A DNA stretch of 64,000 nucleotides from Metabacillus flavus (GTDB lineage: Bacteria; Bacillota; Bacilli; Bacillales; Bacillaceae). The notes beneath the pieces are model-generated. The model saw nothing but the letters and a program-made list of their open reading frames with translations. It was not told the DNA's origin and ran no database searches. The translations under genes and the position numbers were made by a program. Within the stretch, counting starts at the first letter, position 1, and every line of letters begins with the position of its first letter. This document shows, piece after piece, positions 26,545 through 36,247 of this stretch. Location: NCBI RefSeq assembly GCF_018283675.1, contig NZ_JAGVRK010000001.1:1054001-1118000 (forward strand). The letters run 5' to 3'.

Positions 26545-26565
26545 TTTCGGAAACGAATTCCGAAA
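26545..26565. promoter_or_regulatory. Inverted repeat between yhzD and yhaQ
   Basis: TTTCGGAA and TTCCGAAA are perfect 8-bp arms around a 5-base centre (ACGAA), in the divergent spacer. No T-run follows, so an operator is more likely than a terminator. The binding protein is unknown. Confidence 0.4.
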
Positions 26566-26657
26566 ATCCTTCTTCTAACTTCAGTTTTAATCATTTAAGA
26601 TAAAATTGAAACTTTTTACCAGCAGGCACGTAACTAATCATTAGAGGAGGGATACTT

Positions 26658-27557
26658 ATGGCTTTGATGTTAAATAAAGTAACGAAGAATTTCGGTGCAC
26701 ATACAGCTGTCAATCAGCTGAATCTTGAAATACCAGAGAAAGAGATTTTCGGCTTTTTAGGAGCGAATGGTGCGGGAAAAACGACCACATTCAGAATGGT
26801 TCTTGGGCTTCTGCATCCAAGCGGCGGTGAAATCAGCTGGCAGGGAGAGCCCATTAATTACAAGACCACTGATCAAATCGGCTATTTGCCAGAGGAGAGA
26901 GGCCTTTACCCGAAACTTAAGGTGAAGGACCAGCTTGTATATTTGGCTAAATTAAAAGGTATGAACAAAAACGAATCAGAAAAAGAACTGATTAGATGGC
27001 TTGATCGCTTTAAGGTGCCAGAGTACTTGAATAAAAAAGTAGAAGAGCTGTCTAAAGGAAATCAGCAGAAAATCCAATTTATCACGGCAGTGCTTCACAA
27101 GCCGAAGCTGCTAATTTTGGATGAACCTTTCTCAGGGCTTGATCCGGTGAACGTTGAGCTTTTGAAAGAGGCGGTTGAAGAATTGAGGGAGCAGGGTACG
27201 TCGATCGTTTTCTCAAGCCACCGAATGGAGCATGTTGAGGAGATGTGCAACCATTTATGCATAATGCATAAAGGAAAGCCGGTTGTTCATGGCGGACTAA
27301 AGGATATCAAACGGTCCTTTGGAAAGAAAAATGTAATCATTCATGCTGATTTTGATTTAGCTTATCTCAGTGATGTTCCAGGTGTAATCAAGCATAAGAA
27401 AACGTCGGAAGGCATCAGGCTCCAGGTAACCGGCGAGGAAGTGTCCCAGGATGTGCTGGCAGCCATTCAAAATAAAGGATTTATCCGGAAATTCGTCTTG
27501 GAAGAACCGTCTTTAAATGATATTTTCATTGAGAAGGTAGGTGCATCCTATGAGTAA
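26658..27557 (+). CDS. yhaQ: ABC exporter ATP-binding protein YhaQ
   Basis: ATPase of 299 aa with Walker A GANGAGKTT (residues 35-43), the Q-loop region GYLPEERGLYP, signature LSKGNQQKIQ, Walker B LLILDEPFSGLDP and switch SSHRMEHVEE. The C-terminal extension is typical of NatA-like exporters. It pairs with the permease YhaP, whose start overlaps by eight bases. B. subtilis YhaQ-YhaP resembles the NatAB sodium exporter; the substrate here is not known. The RBS is AGAGGAGGG. Confidence 0.92.
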   Translation: MALMLNKVTKNFGAHTAVNQLNLEIPEKEIFGFLGANGAGKTTTFRMVLGLLHPSGGEISWQGEPINYKTTDQIGYLPEERGLYPKLKVKDQLVYLAKLKGMNKNESEKELIRWLDRFKVPEYLNKKVEELSKGNQQKIQFITAVLHKPKLLILDEPFSGLDPVNVELLKEAVEELREQGTSIVFSSHRMEHVEEMCNHLCIMHKGKPVVHGGLKDIKRSFGKKNVIIHADFDLAYLSDVPGVIKHKKTSEGIRLQVTGEEVSQDVLAAIQNKGFIRKFVLEEPSLNDIFIEKVGASYE

Positions 27558-28800
27558 ATTTTGGGTTGTTATGATGTATACATACCAAAACAAAATTAAG
27601 TCAAAATCTTTTCTGATTACAACCGGTATTTCCCTTCTTTTAATATTCGGCATTTCCAATCTGCAGAATGTAATGGAGATGTTCAATAAAAACGAACCGA
27701 AAAAAATTGCTGTAATTGACGAAAGCGGCTCACTTTTCGAGCCGTTCCGCCAAAATGCAGAAGCACTTGATAAGGATTTGGAGATTAAGCCATCATCAGA
27801 AAATGAAGCCACTCTCAAAAAACAGGTGCTTGACGGAAAGCTAGATGCTTATGTGGTGCTGAAAATTGATGCAGAAGGCTTGCCGGAGGGAACCTTTAAC
27901 GCTGAATCTGTCGTTGATACCGGTTTCGCGTACAGTCTTGATCAGTCGCTGCAGCAGACAAAGGTGGCGATAGGTACAGAAAAACTCGGTGTGGATACTG
28001 CTCAGATTTCAAAGCTTCTTGCTCCAGTGGAAATGGAAAAGATCGCACTTCAGGAAAATGCAAAGTCTGAGGAAGAATTGAATCAGGCCCGCGGACTTGT
28101 TTATGTCATGCTGTTTGTCATTTATTTCTCTGTCATTACGTATGCGAGCATGATTGCCATGGAGGTAGCAACGGAAAAATCCTCCAGAGTAATGGAAATC
28201 CTGATCTCAAGCATCTCGCCGATTCAGCAGATGTTCGCTAAAATTTTGGGAATTGCTCTTGTCAGCTTAACGCAGCTTGCGATCATGATTGGTGTCGGAT
28301 TCCTTGCTGTCAAAGATAAAATGGCTCAAATTGATGCGATGAGCGGCGGGGTAATGGGCATTTCAAATACATCTCCTGCAACCATTGCGTATTGCTTCAT
28401 TTTTTTCCTTCTTGGCTATTTCCTTTTTGCTACACTGGCGGCGTTCCTTGGCTCGCTGGTAAGCAGAATCGAAGACGTTCAGCAGATGATTACCCCGATG
28501 ATATTCATCGTCGTTGCCGGCTTCATGATTGCGATGTTCAATCTTGGCAACCCGGATAATACGTTTGTTACGGTAACATCCTTTATACCATTTTTCGCTC
28601 CGATGATTATGTTCCTAAGGGTAGGGATGCTGGATGTTCCGTTCTGGGAGGTTGGACTGTCAATCTTTATTTTGATTGTTTCCATTTATCTGCTTGCTTA
28701 TTTCGGTTCGCGTGTATACAAAGGCGGGGTGCTCATGTATGGAAGTTCAAGCTCGCTGAAGGATATAAAGAAAGCGATTAGCCTCGGAAGGGATCACTAA
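27550..28800 (+). CDS. yhaP: ABC exporter permease YhaP (NatB-like)
   Basis: Membrane protein of 416 aa of the ABC-2/NatB type. One N-terminal helix is followed by a long extracytoplasmic part (about residues 45-190) and a C-terminal group of about five helices. SSRVMEILISSISPIQQMFA is the usual cytoplasmic coupling segment. I use the ATG at 27550 rather than GTG at 27541. It is followed by a good terminator. Confidence 0.9.
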   Translation: MSKFWVVMMYTYQNKIKSKSFLITTGISLLLIFGISNLQNVMEMFNKNEPKKIAVIDESGSLFEPFRQNAEALDKDLEIKPSSENEATLKKQVLDGKLDAYVVLKIDAEGLPEGTFNAESVVDTGFAYSLDQSLQQTKVAIGTEKLGVDTAQISKLLAPVEMEKIALQENAKSEEELNQARGLVYVMLFVIYFSVITYASMIAMEVATEKSSRVMEILISSISPIQQMFAKILGIALVSLTQLAIMIGVGFLAVKDKMAQIDAMSGGVMGISNTSPATIAYCFIFFLLGYFLFATLAAFLGSLVSRIEDVQQMITPMIFIVVAGFMIAMFNLGNPDNTFVTVTSFIPFFAPMIMFLRVGMLDVPFWEVGLSIFILIVSIYLLAYFGSRVYKGGVLMYGSSSSLKDIKKAISLGRDH

Positions 28801-28804
28801 ATAG

Positions 28805-28836
28805 AGAGCCCAGGTGTGAAGTCGGGCTCTTTTTTC
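28805..28836 (+). terminator. Terminator after yhaP
   Basis: AGAGCCC and GGGCTCT with a T-run. Confidence 0.85.
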
Positions 28837-28903
28837 TATACGGGATGATAATTAAAAGAACGGTACCGGCAGAAAACTCAAAGGTTACGAAGGGGCTGAA
28901 ATC

Positions 28904-28930
28904 TAAAAAAACCTGCTTCATGAAAGCAGG
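28904..28930 (-). terminator. Terminator of the DUF3889-like gene
   Basis: Read on the minus strand, CCTGCTT and AAGCAGG form the stem, followed by TTTTTTT. Confidence 0.85.
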
Positions 28931-28937
28931 CCTGTGC

Positions 28938-29267
28938 TTATTTCATTTCATGCACCTGTACAGATTGAACCTTTTTGCTTCCCGTTTTGTAATGAATCAC
29001 AACAATCACTTGAATTGTTCTCTGTCCTTCTGCAAGTGTCAGATGATACTGTTTCAGCGATTGGTCTTTTTTTGTCTGCTCGAAAATTTGTTTCGCCATA
29101 ATGACCTGGCTTAACGGATAAACTTTTACCGCTTCTTTTTTCGCTGCAGCCGTGAAATCAGGGGTTTTCGCTGCTTGTGCTGAATAACTGGAAAATGAAA
29201 CCTTTTCCAGGTTCCAGCCGTATATAATTACAAGGGAAGCAAAAAGGGAAATCCACCACTTTTTCAT
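28938..29267 (-). CDS. Secreted small protein, DUF3889-like
   Basis: Protein of 109 aa with an N-terminal signal-like segment (MKKWWISLFASLVIIYGW) and a likely cleavage region around SAQAA. The mature part, with AAKKEAVKVYP, LTLAEGQRTIQVIVVIHYKT and a final VQVHE strand, resembles the DUF3889 group of Bacillus exported proteins. I use the ATG at 29267, spaced correctly from GGAAGGTG; the GTG at 29276 overlaps that RBS. Function unknown. Confidence 0.65.
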   Translation of the reverse strand: MKKWWISLFASLVIIYGWNLEKVSFSSYSAQAAKTPDFTAAAKKEAVKVYPLSQVIMAKQIFEQTKKDQSLKQYHLTLAEGQRTIQVIVVIHYKTGSKKVQSVQVHEMK

Positions 29268-29339
29268 TTTTATCACCTTCCTGCTGGATAGTCTTCCCTT
29301 ATATCTGGTTGATATTCTATTAAATTGGAGGATCCGGAC

Positions 29340-29615
29340 ATGGAGGTTCGGGCGGTGGATTTTAATCGGAGAATACTAAAAGATTGGGGGAATCGTCATA
29401 TGGCATGGATAGGTTTGGCTATTATAGCGGGAATAACATTTATCATTTATAAAGCGATTAAGGGAACGAAAAATCATCAGGGAAACAGAAACAGCAGCAG
29501 CTCAGGTTTTACCCCGTTTTTTTACTCAGGTGACTCAGGTGACTCGTCATCAGACGGCGGAGGCTTTGACTGCGGCGGGGGCGGAGATGGCGGAGGCGGT
29601 GGTGGAGGCGATTGA
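29340..29615 (+). CDS. Single-span membrane protein with glycine-rich tail
   Basis: Protein of 91 aa, or 71 aa if it starts at the ATG at 29400. One hydrophobic helix (AWIGLAIIAGITFIIY) is followed by a polar linker and a tail of Gly, Asp and Ser ending GGGDGGGGGGGD with a single Cys (GFDCGGGG). The ATG at 29340 has GGAGGA eight bases before it, the better RBS; the 29400 start has only GGGGG. Such Gly-rich tails occur at the C-terminus of many TPM-domain and short Bacillus membrane proteins. Function unknown. Confidence 0.65.
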   Translation: MEVRAVDFNRRILKDWGNRHMAWIGLAIIAGITFIIYKAIKGTKNHQGNRNSSSSGFTPFFYSGDSGDSSSDGGGFDCGGGGDGGGGGGGD

Positions 29616-29710
29616 CGCTTCCTCTTTTTATTCCCTTTTTTCAATAGTGTTCTTAAAGGATTTCCAGTACCTCACAGAGAATGACTAAAACAGACAAAAG
29701 GGGGACAATC

Positions 29711-30532
29711 ATGCTTTCAGAAGAACAATTGTCAGATATAAAAAAGCTTCAAGCGGTATGTGAAGAAGCGGATGGAATTCAGTTAAAGCTCAACTGGGAC
29801 ATGCTGGAGTACCGGGAAAACGGAGTAAAGCAGGACTTCTTTCATTATGAAACAGATGGATTAGCGGCTTTCATAGGATTATATGGATTCGGCAATAAAG
29901 TCGAGGTGTGCGGGATGGTGAATCCAGGGTACCGCCGTAAAGGCCTGTTTTCTGCAATGTTTAAGGAAGCCCTGGAAGAAGCACGAAGTCAGGGATATCA
30001 CACAATCCTGTTAAATGCGCCTTCTAACTCCAAATCGGCAAAAGGTTTCTTAGATGAGATCCAGGCCCCTTTTGCTTTTTCCGAGCATCAGATGAAATGG
30101 ATGGGCGGGCCGCTTCCAGTTTCAGAGGACGTCATTCTCCGAACGTCGGAAAAAGAGGATTTTGCACTGGAGGTTCAGCTAGAAGCAGACTGCTTTGGAT
30201 TCTCGTTTGAAGAAGCAGAAGCGTTCACAAAGCAGAGGAAACAGGAGCAGGACCATGAGTTCTGGATAATTGAGTACAATGGAAAAGCGGTTGGAAAAGT
30301 GCGGGTCGCAGGTGAAAAAGGAGAAGCGTGGATTTATGGGTTTGCTGTTTCTCCGGAGCATCAGAAAAAAGGGATTGGCCGAAAAACACTGTTCCGCATC
30401 CTGAAAGAGGAAACAGCTAAAGGCAATTCTGTTTTTCTAGAGGTGGAGGCAAAAAACACCCGCGCATTGAAGCTGTATGAATCGTGCGGATTCAGGGCTT
30501 ATTATGCACAGGATTATTATTTATCGAAATAA
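29711..30532 (+). CDS. GNAT acetyltransferase, two-domain
   Basis: Protein of 273 aa from the ATG at 29711 behind AAAAGGGGG. Two GNAT folds are visible: one with VCGMVNPGYRRKGLFSAMF and one with YGFAVSPEHQKKGIGRKTLF plus LYESCGFRAYY. The second has a complete acetyl-CoA loop (KKGIGR); the first (RRKGLF) is weaker. Substrate unknown. Stand-alone gene. Confidence 0.85.
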   Translation: MLSEEQLSDIKKLQAVCEEADGIQLKLNWDMLEYRENGVKQDFFHYETDGLAAFIGLYGFGNKVEVCGMVNPGYRRKGLFSAMFKEALEEARSQGYHTILLNAPSNSKSAKGFLDEIQAPFAFSEHQMKWMGGPLPVSEDVILRTSEKEDFALEVQLEADCFGFSFEEAEAFTKQRKQEQDHEFWIIEYNGKAVGKVRVAGEKGEAWIYGFAVSPEHQKKGIGRKTLFRILKEETAKGNSVFLEVEAKNTRALKLYESCGFRAYYAQDYYLSK

Positions 30533-30541
30533 TCGTAAACG

Positions 30542-30569
30542 GAACTTCCTTAAGTGGAGGTTCTTTTTA
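30542..30569 (+). terminator. Terminator after the two-domain GNAT gene
   Basis: GAACTTCC and GGAGGTTC (one G-T pair) with TTTTT. Confidence 0.75.
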
Positions 30570-30658
30570 CTATTATGTAAGGAAATGTATAAGAACGTGC
30601 ATTCGCCTTCCTGTGATGATAGAATATATGCAAAGGTCTAAAGAGAGTAGGAATTACC

Positions 30659-31906
30659 ATGCCACCTATTAAATTTATTCATGCCGCTGATTTGCATCTG
30701 GATAGTCCATTCGCCGGGCTTAACCATCTGCCTGAATCCATTCTGCACCGGCTGAAGGAAAGCACGTTTGCAAGCTTTTCAAATCTGGTGTCATTCACAA
30801 TAGAAGAAAAAGCAGATTTCCTTCTTTTAGCCGGAGATTTATTCGATGGAGAAAATCGGAGTTTAAAAGCGCAGCTCAGGCTAAAAAGAGAGTTTGAGAA
30901 ATTGAACGAGTTTGGAATTCCGGTATATGTTATACACGGTAATCATGACCATTTAGGCGGAAAATGGCTTCAAATAGAGTGGCCCCAAAATGTCCATGTT
31001 TTCAGTCATGAACAGGTAGAGTGCCTGCCATTTTATAAAAACAAAGAACTGGCTGCACATCTTTATGGGTACAGCTATCCGGAGCGCTCAGTTACAAAAA
31101 ACCTTACATCGCACTACATAAAACAGTCTGGGGCACCCTTTAATATCGGACTCCTCCATGGTTCGCTTGAAGGAGGAACGGAGGAGCATGATGTATACAG
31201 CCCCTTTACTATCCGTGAACTGGAGTCAGCCGGTTTTGATTACTGGGCACTTGGCCATATCCACAAAAGAGCCATTCTCCCTTCACACGAAACCACAATT
31301 GTTTATCCGGGAAACCTTCAGGGCAGACACCGGAAGGAAACGGGAGAAAAAGGGTGCTATACAGTCACAATAAATGAACCAGGTGTGAATACTGCTTTTT
31401 CGCCGCTCCATGATGTACTGTGGCTGGAACGTACCATCATTTTAGATGAAACGGAAACAGCGGATCAGCTATTGGAACTCATCAAAACAGAAAAAGAAGC
31501 CCTCCGGAAAGAGGGGTGTCCGGTTATCTTAACCATTAACCTGTCAGGAAAAACACAGCTTGCAGCAGATTTAAAGCGGGCCGAAACAGCAATAGACTTG
31601 CTTGCTGCGATTAATGAGGGCGAGGAAGATCGCCGCGAATTTGTTTGGACTGGAAAAATAACTGACAATACGGTCATTCATGCGGATAAAGAAAAACTTA
31701 AGCAGGATTCCGTTTTTTACAGGGACTTTTTGAACGTTACAGAACAATACGAATCCTTTGCAGAAGCGGCTGCACCTTTGTACGGAAATGCATTGGTTCG
31801 AAAATACTTAGAAGCGTTTTCGGAGGAAGAGCAGCAGGAAATGATCCGGGAAGCGGAGTCTCTCGTTTTAGCAGAGCTTTTGAAGGAGGGAGAGCTTCAT
31901 AAATGA
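30659..31906 (+). CDS. yhaO: YhaO, SbcD-like nuclease subunit
   Basis: Calcineurin-like metallophosphoesterase/nuclease of 415 aa. Metal ligands appear in HAADLHLDSPF (residues 8-18), LLAGDLFDGEN, VIHGNHDHLGG, LLHGSLEGG and ALGHIHKRAIL. It resembles SbcD/Mre11 and precedes the coiled-coil ATPase YhaN, overlapping it by four bases (ATGA). The pair is expected to form a DNA end-processing complex in the cytoplasm. Confidence 0.92.
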   Translation: MPPIKFIHAADLHLDSPFAGLNHLPESILHRLKESTFASFSNLVSFTIEEKADFLLLAGDLFDGENRSLKAQLRLKREFEKLNEFGIPVYVIHGNHDHLGGKWLQIEWPQNVHVFSHEQVECLPFYKNKELAAHLYGYSYPERSVTKNLTSHYIKQSGAPFNIGLLHGSLEGGTEEHDVYSPFTIRELESAGFDYWALGHIHKRAILPSHETTIVYPGNLQGRHRKETGEKGCYTVTINEPGVNTAFSPLHDVLWLERTIILDETETADQLLELIKTEKEALRKEGCPVILTINLSGKTQLAADLKRAETAIDLLAAINEGEEDRREFVWTGKITDNTVIHADKEKLKQDSVFYRDFLNVTEQYESFAEAAAPLYGNALVRKYLEAFSEEEQQEMIREAESLVLAELLKEGELHK

Positions 31907-34900
31907 AAATCCGCGAGCTTAGAATTTATGGATATGGCCAGTTTACCAATCGGCACATCGTACTGGAGAATGCTCCGGCTGCTTTGTTTTACGGGCAAAA
32001 TGAAGCGGGTAAGTCTACGATTATGTCCTTTATACATAGTATTCTTTTCGGGCTGCCTCAAAAACTGCAGACTGACAGCAAATACGAACCGAAAGATGGG
32101 CAGGTTTTCGGCGGGGCTATTATCGCTGAAGTGAGCGGTTCAGGCCTTGTGAAAATAGAACGTGTCCGCGGCCGCTCAGGAGGAGAGGCAAGAATTGATC
32201 TCCCGGACGGCAAGACAGCGGGTGAAGCCTTGCTGCGCGAGTGGACAGGGGGGATGGATAAAGCGTTCTTCCAATCTGTTTTTTCATTTGATCTGCATGG
32301 CCTTCAGCAAATTGAACGGCTCAACGAAGAGGAGATAGGCAAATTCCTTTATGTAACGAGCATGGTAGGGACAGATGCTATTTACAAGCTTGAGCAGAGG
32401 CTCGGCAAAGAACAGGATCGGTTATTCAAGCCCAATGGCAAGAAGCCTGTTCTAAATGAGAAGCTGGCAAAAGTGAAGAAAACGGCAGACGCAGTAAAAG
32501 CAGCTGCTCAGGCAGCCAGTGAATATCAGCCTTTGATAAAGCAGAAGGAAGATGCCGAGAAGGAAGTTCTTCAGCTGGAGTTTGATTTAAGAGAAGGCAG
32601 AAAAAAGCATTCTTATTTAAGCAGAGCAGTTTCTTATTTGCCGCTACTAAGGGATCAGAAAGTTTTAGGGGAAGAGCTTGAATCTTTGCCGGACACGAGC
32701 CGCTTTCCGGCAGATGGGATGAATAGACTTGAAAAACTATTAACAGAGATTGAACCCCTTAAAGCCCAAACTGAACGATTGAGGGAACAAATTCAGCAGC
32801 TGAAGGAAAAATCCGAAGCTTTTAAAGCGAATGGGAACATTCTTGAAAAAGAAGCACATATAGTTGAATTGAAAGAGCAGTCGGGCAGGTATCAGGCTCT
32901 GATAGACGAGCGTTCAGCACTGGAATCAGCCATTCAGGTTTTGGATGAGGAGCTGGCTGTTCTCGCAGGGCAAGTGTATGAAAACCCTCCAAGTCAGGAA
33001 GAAATATGCCGAATTGATACGACGATAAAAATGAAATCCGCCATAGCTGATTTAACGGAAGAAGCCAAAACTTTGTCCATGCAAAAAAAACAGCTGGATG
33101 AGCAGTTTGACCGGGCTAAAGAGGCGCTTGATATAAGTGAAAACCGCCATGCTTCCCTTTTAGAAAAAGGGATGGATCAGGATGAGCGGACTGCTTTGGA
33201 ACAGGAGCTTTCTAATTTAGAAAAGGCGGATAACCACCAGCAGACCGGGCAGCTCAAAAAGGAACTTGAGAATATGAAGCTGGAGCTTGAAAACCAGCGG
33301 AAACGATCAGATAATAGCAAAAAACGAAGCTCTGCAAGCCTGATGTTCGTTTTACTTATTGCGGCTGCCGGCTGTATATGGTCGGTTATCCAGCAGCAAT
33401 GGGTATTGGGAGGCCTTCTTTTTACAGGTTTGGCTGCTGGAGTGCTTTTTTTCCGAAGCTTACAAACTGACAGAGATCCGCTTCTTGAGCATTTGCGGAA
33501 AAGAAAGCGGGATTTGGAGCAGGAGCTGCAGGAACAAACAGATCCATCCCCTATTGTTTTACAGCGGCTGGAAGAGCTTAGGGGCATTCTGTGGAAGGAT
33601 GAGCAAATAAAGCAAATGGCGGAGCTTGAGAAACTTAGAACAGAGCAGGAGACAAGAGTCTGTGACCGGGTCATTGCAAAGTACGAAGAATGGGAAAAGG
33701 AGCGTTTTCAGCTTGATCATAAGGTGAAGCCGGTTCTAAAAGCATTCTATTTACCTGAAACAGCCCCAGCTTCTTCTCTGGCGGAGTCACTTGCCATTCT
33801 TGAAAAATACAAAGAGAAGATATCAGAAAAACGCAGGAAAGAGGAACATAAACAATCAGGTTTATCGGATACCGCACAGTATGAGCAAAAAGCAGCCAGT
33901 TCCCTCAATCTTGCTGGAGCTTCCGGCAATGGCCTTCTCATACAGATCGATGAGCTCTATTCTGATCTAATACAGGAGAGAGAGAAAGCAAGAAAGCTTG
34001 AGGATCTGGATCTTCGCTTAAATGAGCTATCAGGAGAGTATGAAGAAAGGCTTCTGCTTCTCAATAATAAGAACGAAGCTTACCGAAAGCTTTTAGAAAT
34101 GGCTTCTGCTTCAGATGAAGAAGCATTCAGAAGCATAGCTATTCAGCATGGGAAACGGGAAGAAATCAAAAAGCAATTAACGTGGACCTCCAGACAGCTT
34201 CAGACAAGTAACATCACTCAAAGTCTGGCAGAGGACTGGACCACGCTTGAAGACGAACTGGCTAAAGTCACGCTGCATATCGAAGAGCTGGAAAAACAGC
34301 TGAAATCCCGGCAGGAACAGGTGTCTTTTTTACAGGCAAAGCTTGAGGCACTGGAAGCAGATGGAAGCTATTCGGACCATTTGCATTTGCATGAACTGCA
34401 AAAGGAAGAGGCAAGACGAACAGCGAGAGAATGGATGATTCATACTCTTGCAAGGGATTTTCTGCTGCGGACGATTGATTATCATCGGACAGTTCGGATG
34501 CCCAAACTGCTGGAAAAGACCGTTCATTTCTTTACAAGCATAACTGACGGACGCTATGTGAATGTTTACCTGCCTGATCATGAACAGACGTTTATAGCAG
34601 AAAGGGCGGATGGACAAAGGTTTAATGCGGGTGAACTAAGTCAGGCTACCTCGGAACAGCTTTATCTTTCGCTAAGGCTTGCTCTTATTTCAAGCTTAAA
34701 CGAGTCATTGAATATGCCGGTTCTGATTGATGACGGGTTTGTGCATTTTGATGCAAAACGAACCGATAAGATGCTTGGCATTTTAAGAGACATATCGGTT
34801 GAACAGCAGGTGCTGATGTTTACATGCCAGACGCAGCTGGCTAATCAGTTCTTAGGGCCAGTTACGGTTTTAGAGCGGCAGGGCCTTCTAGGTGAGAGGA

Positions 34901-34914
34901 AAGAAACCGTATAG
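31903..34914 (+). CDS. yhaN: YhaN, SbcC/Rad50-like coiled-coil ATPase with membrane-like hairpin
   Basis: Protein of 1003 aa. The N-terminal Walker A is GQNEAGKSTIM (near residue 30). Long coiled coils follow, broken by two adjacent hydrophobic segments (about 477-520, SLMFVLLIAAAGCIWS and GGLLFTGLAAGVLFF). The C-terminal part has the ABC signature ELSQATSEQLYLSLRLAL and Walker B PVLIDDGFVHFD. The hydrophobic hairpin in the middle of the coil is normal for YhaN relatives but absent from SbcC, and suggests membrane contact. Confidence 0.92.
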   Translation: MKIRELRIYGYGQFTNRHIVLENAPAALFYGQNEAGKSTIMSFIHSILFGLPQKLQTDSKYEPKDGQVFGGAIIAEVSGSGLVKIERVRGRSGGEARIDLPDGKTAGEALLREWTGGMDKAFFQSVFSFDLHGLQQIERLNEEEIGKFLYVTSMVGTDAIYKLEQRLGKEQDRLFKPNGKKPVLNEKLAKVKKTADAVKAAAQAASEYQPLIKQKEDAEKEVLQLEFDLREGRKKHSYLSRAVSYLPLLRDQKVLGEELESLPDTSRFPADGMNRLEKLLTEIEPLKAQTERLREQIQQLKEKSEAFKANGNILEKEAHIVELKEQSGRYQALIDERSALESAIQVLDEELAVLAGQVYENPPSQEEICRIDTTIKMKSAIADLTEEAKTLSMQKKQLDEQFDRAKEALDISENRHASLLEKGMDQDERTALEQELSNLEKADNHQQTGQLKKELENMKLELENQRKRSDNSKKRSSASLMFVLLIAAAGCIWSVIQQQWVLGGLLFTGLAAGVLFFRSLQTDRDPLLEHLRKRKRDLEQELQEQTDPSPIVLQRLEELRGILWKDEQIKQMAELEKLRTEQETRVCDRVIAKYEEWEKERFQLDHKVKPVLKAFYLPETAPASSLAESLAILEKYKEKISEKRRKEEHKQSGLSDTAQYEQKAASSLNLAGASGNGLLIQIDELYSDLIQEREKARKLEDLDLRLNELSGEYEERLLLLNNKNEAYRKLLEMASASDEEAFRSIAIQHGKREEIKKQLTWTSRQLQTSNITQSLAEDWTTLEDELAKVTLHIEELEKQLKSRQEQVSFLQAKLEALEADGSYSDHLHLHELQKEEARRTAREWMIHTLARDFLLRTIDYHRTVRMPKLLEKTVHFFTSITDGRYVNVYLPDHEQTFIAERADGQRFNAGELSQATSEQLYLSLRLALISSLNESLNMPVLIDDGFVHFDAKRTDKMLGILRDISVEQQVLMFTCQTQLANQFLGPVTVLERQGLLGERKETV

Positions 34915-34977
34915 AAAGGCAGACGGTTTAAAGGTTATGGTATACTTATTCACAGATAAAAACAGGGAGGAATCAGC

Positions 34978-35922
34978 ATGTCTAAAGGAGTTATGCATTT
35001 TGATGTAGGGGAGCAGGTTGAACTTTATCTGCTCATTAAATCATCCACCAAGGGGGTAGCAAGCAACGGGAAACCCTTTTTGACCCTCATCCTCCAGGAT
35101 CAAAGCGGAGAAATCGAAGCGAAGCTCTGGGATGCAAGCCAGGGGGACGAACAAATTTATGGAGCTCAGGGCATTGTGAAAATCGCAGGGGATATCCATC
35201 ATTACAGAGGAAGAAACCAGCTGAAAATCAAAAACATCCGTCCGCTTCATGACCATGAAACGTTTGACGTATCGGACTTTTTGGAAACAGCCCCTCTGAA
35301 AAAAGAAGACATGATGGATACCATCACTCAATATATTTTTGAAATGAAAAATCCAAGTGTCCAGCGCATCACAAGACACCTTGTGAAGCAGCACCAGCAG
35401 GCATTTCTGGAATATCCGGCCGCGACGAAAAATCACCATGAATTCGTATCCGGTCTTGCATACCATGTAGTATCCATGCTGAACCTGGCTAAATCCATTG
35501 CAGCACTTTATCCGTCCCTCGACACTGACTTGCTCTATGCAGGCGTAATACTTCATGACCTTGGAAAAGTAACTGAGCTAAGCGGACCAATCAGTACAAC
35601 CTATACGGTAGAAGGCAACCTGCTTGGCCACATTTCCATTATGGTTAATGAAATAGCGCAGGCAGCAAAAGAATTGGGAATTGAATCTGAGGAAGTAGTC
35701 GTTTTGCAGCATCTTATTCTCTCCCATCATGGAAAAGCAGAATGGGGAAGTCCGAAGCCCCCAATGATTAAGGAAGCGGAAATCCTTCATTATATTGATA
35801 ACCTTGATGCGAAAATGAACATGCTTGACCGTGCGCTCGAACGAGTAAAACCCGGCGAGTTTTCCGAACGGGTCTTTGCCCTTGAAAATCGTTCCTTTTA
35901 CAAGCCGGTTTTTCACAACTAG
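34978..35922 (+). CDS. yhaM: YhaM, 3'-5' exoribonuclease
   Basis: Protein of 314 aa with an N-terminal OB fold (residues 15-90, [11 protein letters not shown]) and a C-terminal HD domain: [20 protein letters not shown] and [12 protein letters not shown] give the metal ligands. Characterised YhaM is a Mn/Co-dependent 3'-5' exonuclease that shortens RNA ends and also cuts DNA. RBS is ACAGGGAGGA. An extended -10 (TGGTATACT near 34938-34946) may drive it separately from yhaN. Confidence 0.93.
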   Translation: MSKGVMHFDVGEQVELYLLIKSSTKGVASNGKPFLTLILQDQSGEIEAKLWDASQGDEQIYGAQGIVKIAGDIHHYRGRNQLKIKNIRPLHDHETFDVSDFLETAPLKKEDMMDTITQYIFEMKNPSVQRITRHLVKQHQQAFLEYPAATKNHHEFVSGLAYHVVSMLNLAKSIAALYPSLDTDLLYAGVILHDLGKVTELSGPISTTYTVEGNLLGHISIMVNEIAQAAKELGIESEEVVVLQHLILSHHGKAEWGSPKPPMIKEAEILHYIDNLDAKMNMLDRALERVKPGEFSERVFALENRSFYKPVFHN

Positions 35923-35989
35923 CATAAAGCTTTCTCCTTCAGCATAAGCATGAGATAAAGGCTTGGGCTAATGAAGGAGGAATATTTGG

Positions 35990-36178
35990 ATGCTGACGTT
36001 GCCGTGGTGGATTTATCTTTGCATGGGCGGAGTGCTTTTCAGCGGTTTTAAATTTGTAACACTCACGAGAGAAGATATACGAACAGATGAGGAATTCATT
36101 GAACAGGAAGGACAAATTTATTTGGAGCGGATCAAAGCGGAAAGAGAGCGGAGAAAAGCTGAAAAGATGACTGTCTGA
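35990..36178 (+). CDS. yhaL: Sporulation protein YhaL
   Basis: Protein of 62 aa: one N-terminal membrane segment (PWWIYLCMGGVLFSGF) and a charged helical tail (YLERIKAERERRKAEK). Size, order next to yhaM and the FVTLTREDI stretch agree with YhaL, expressed in the mother cell during sporulation in B. subtilis as I recall. Molecular role unknown. RBS GAAGGAGG. Confidence 0.82.
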   Translation: MLTLPWWIYLCMGGVLFSGFKFVTLTREDIRTDEEFIEQEGQIYLERIKAERERRKAEKMTV

Positions 36179-36202
36179 ATCGTAAAGCTATTCCTTAAAT
36201 GC

Positions 36203-36234
36203 AAAAAAAGACTCCTGCTTGCAGGAGTCTTTTT
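36203..36234. terminator. Bidirectional terminator between yhaL and cspB
   Basis: AAAAAGACTCCTG and CAGGAGTCTTTTT form a perfect stem with a CTTG loop. Confidence 0.93.
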
Positions 36235-36247
36235 ATATGGGTAAAAC

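Noticed and set aside
28845-29114. 89-codon plus-strand open frame
   Set aside because: It is antisense to the DUF3889-like gene and spans that gene's terminator.
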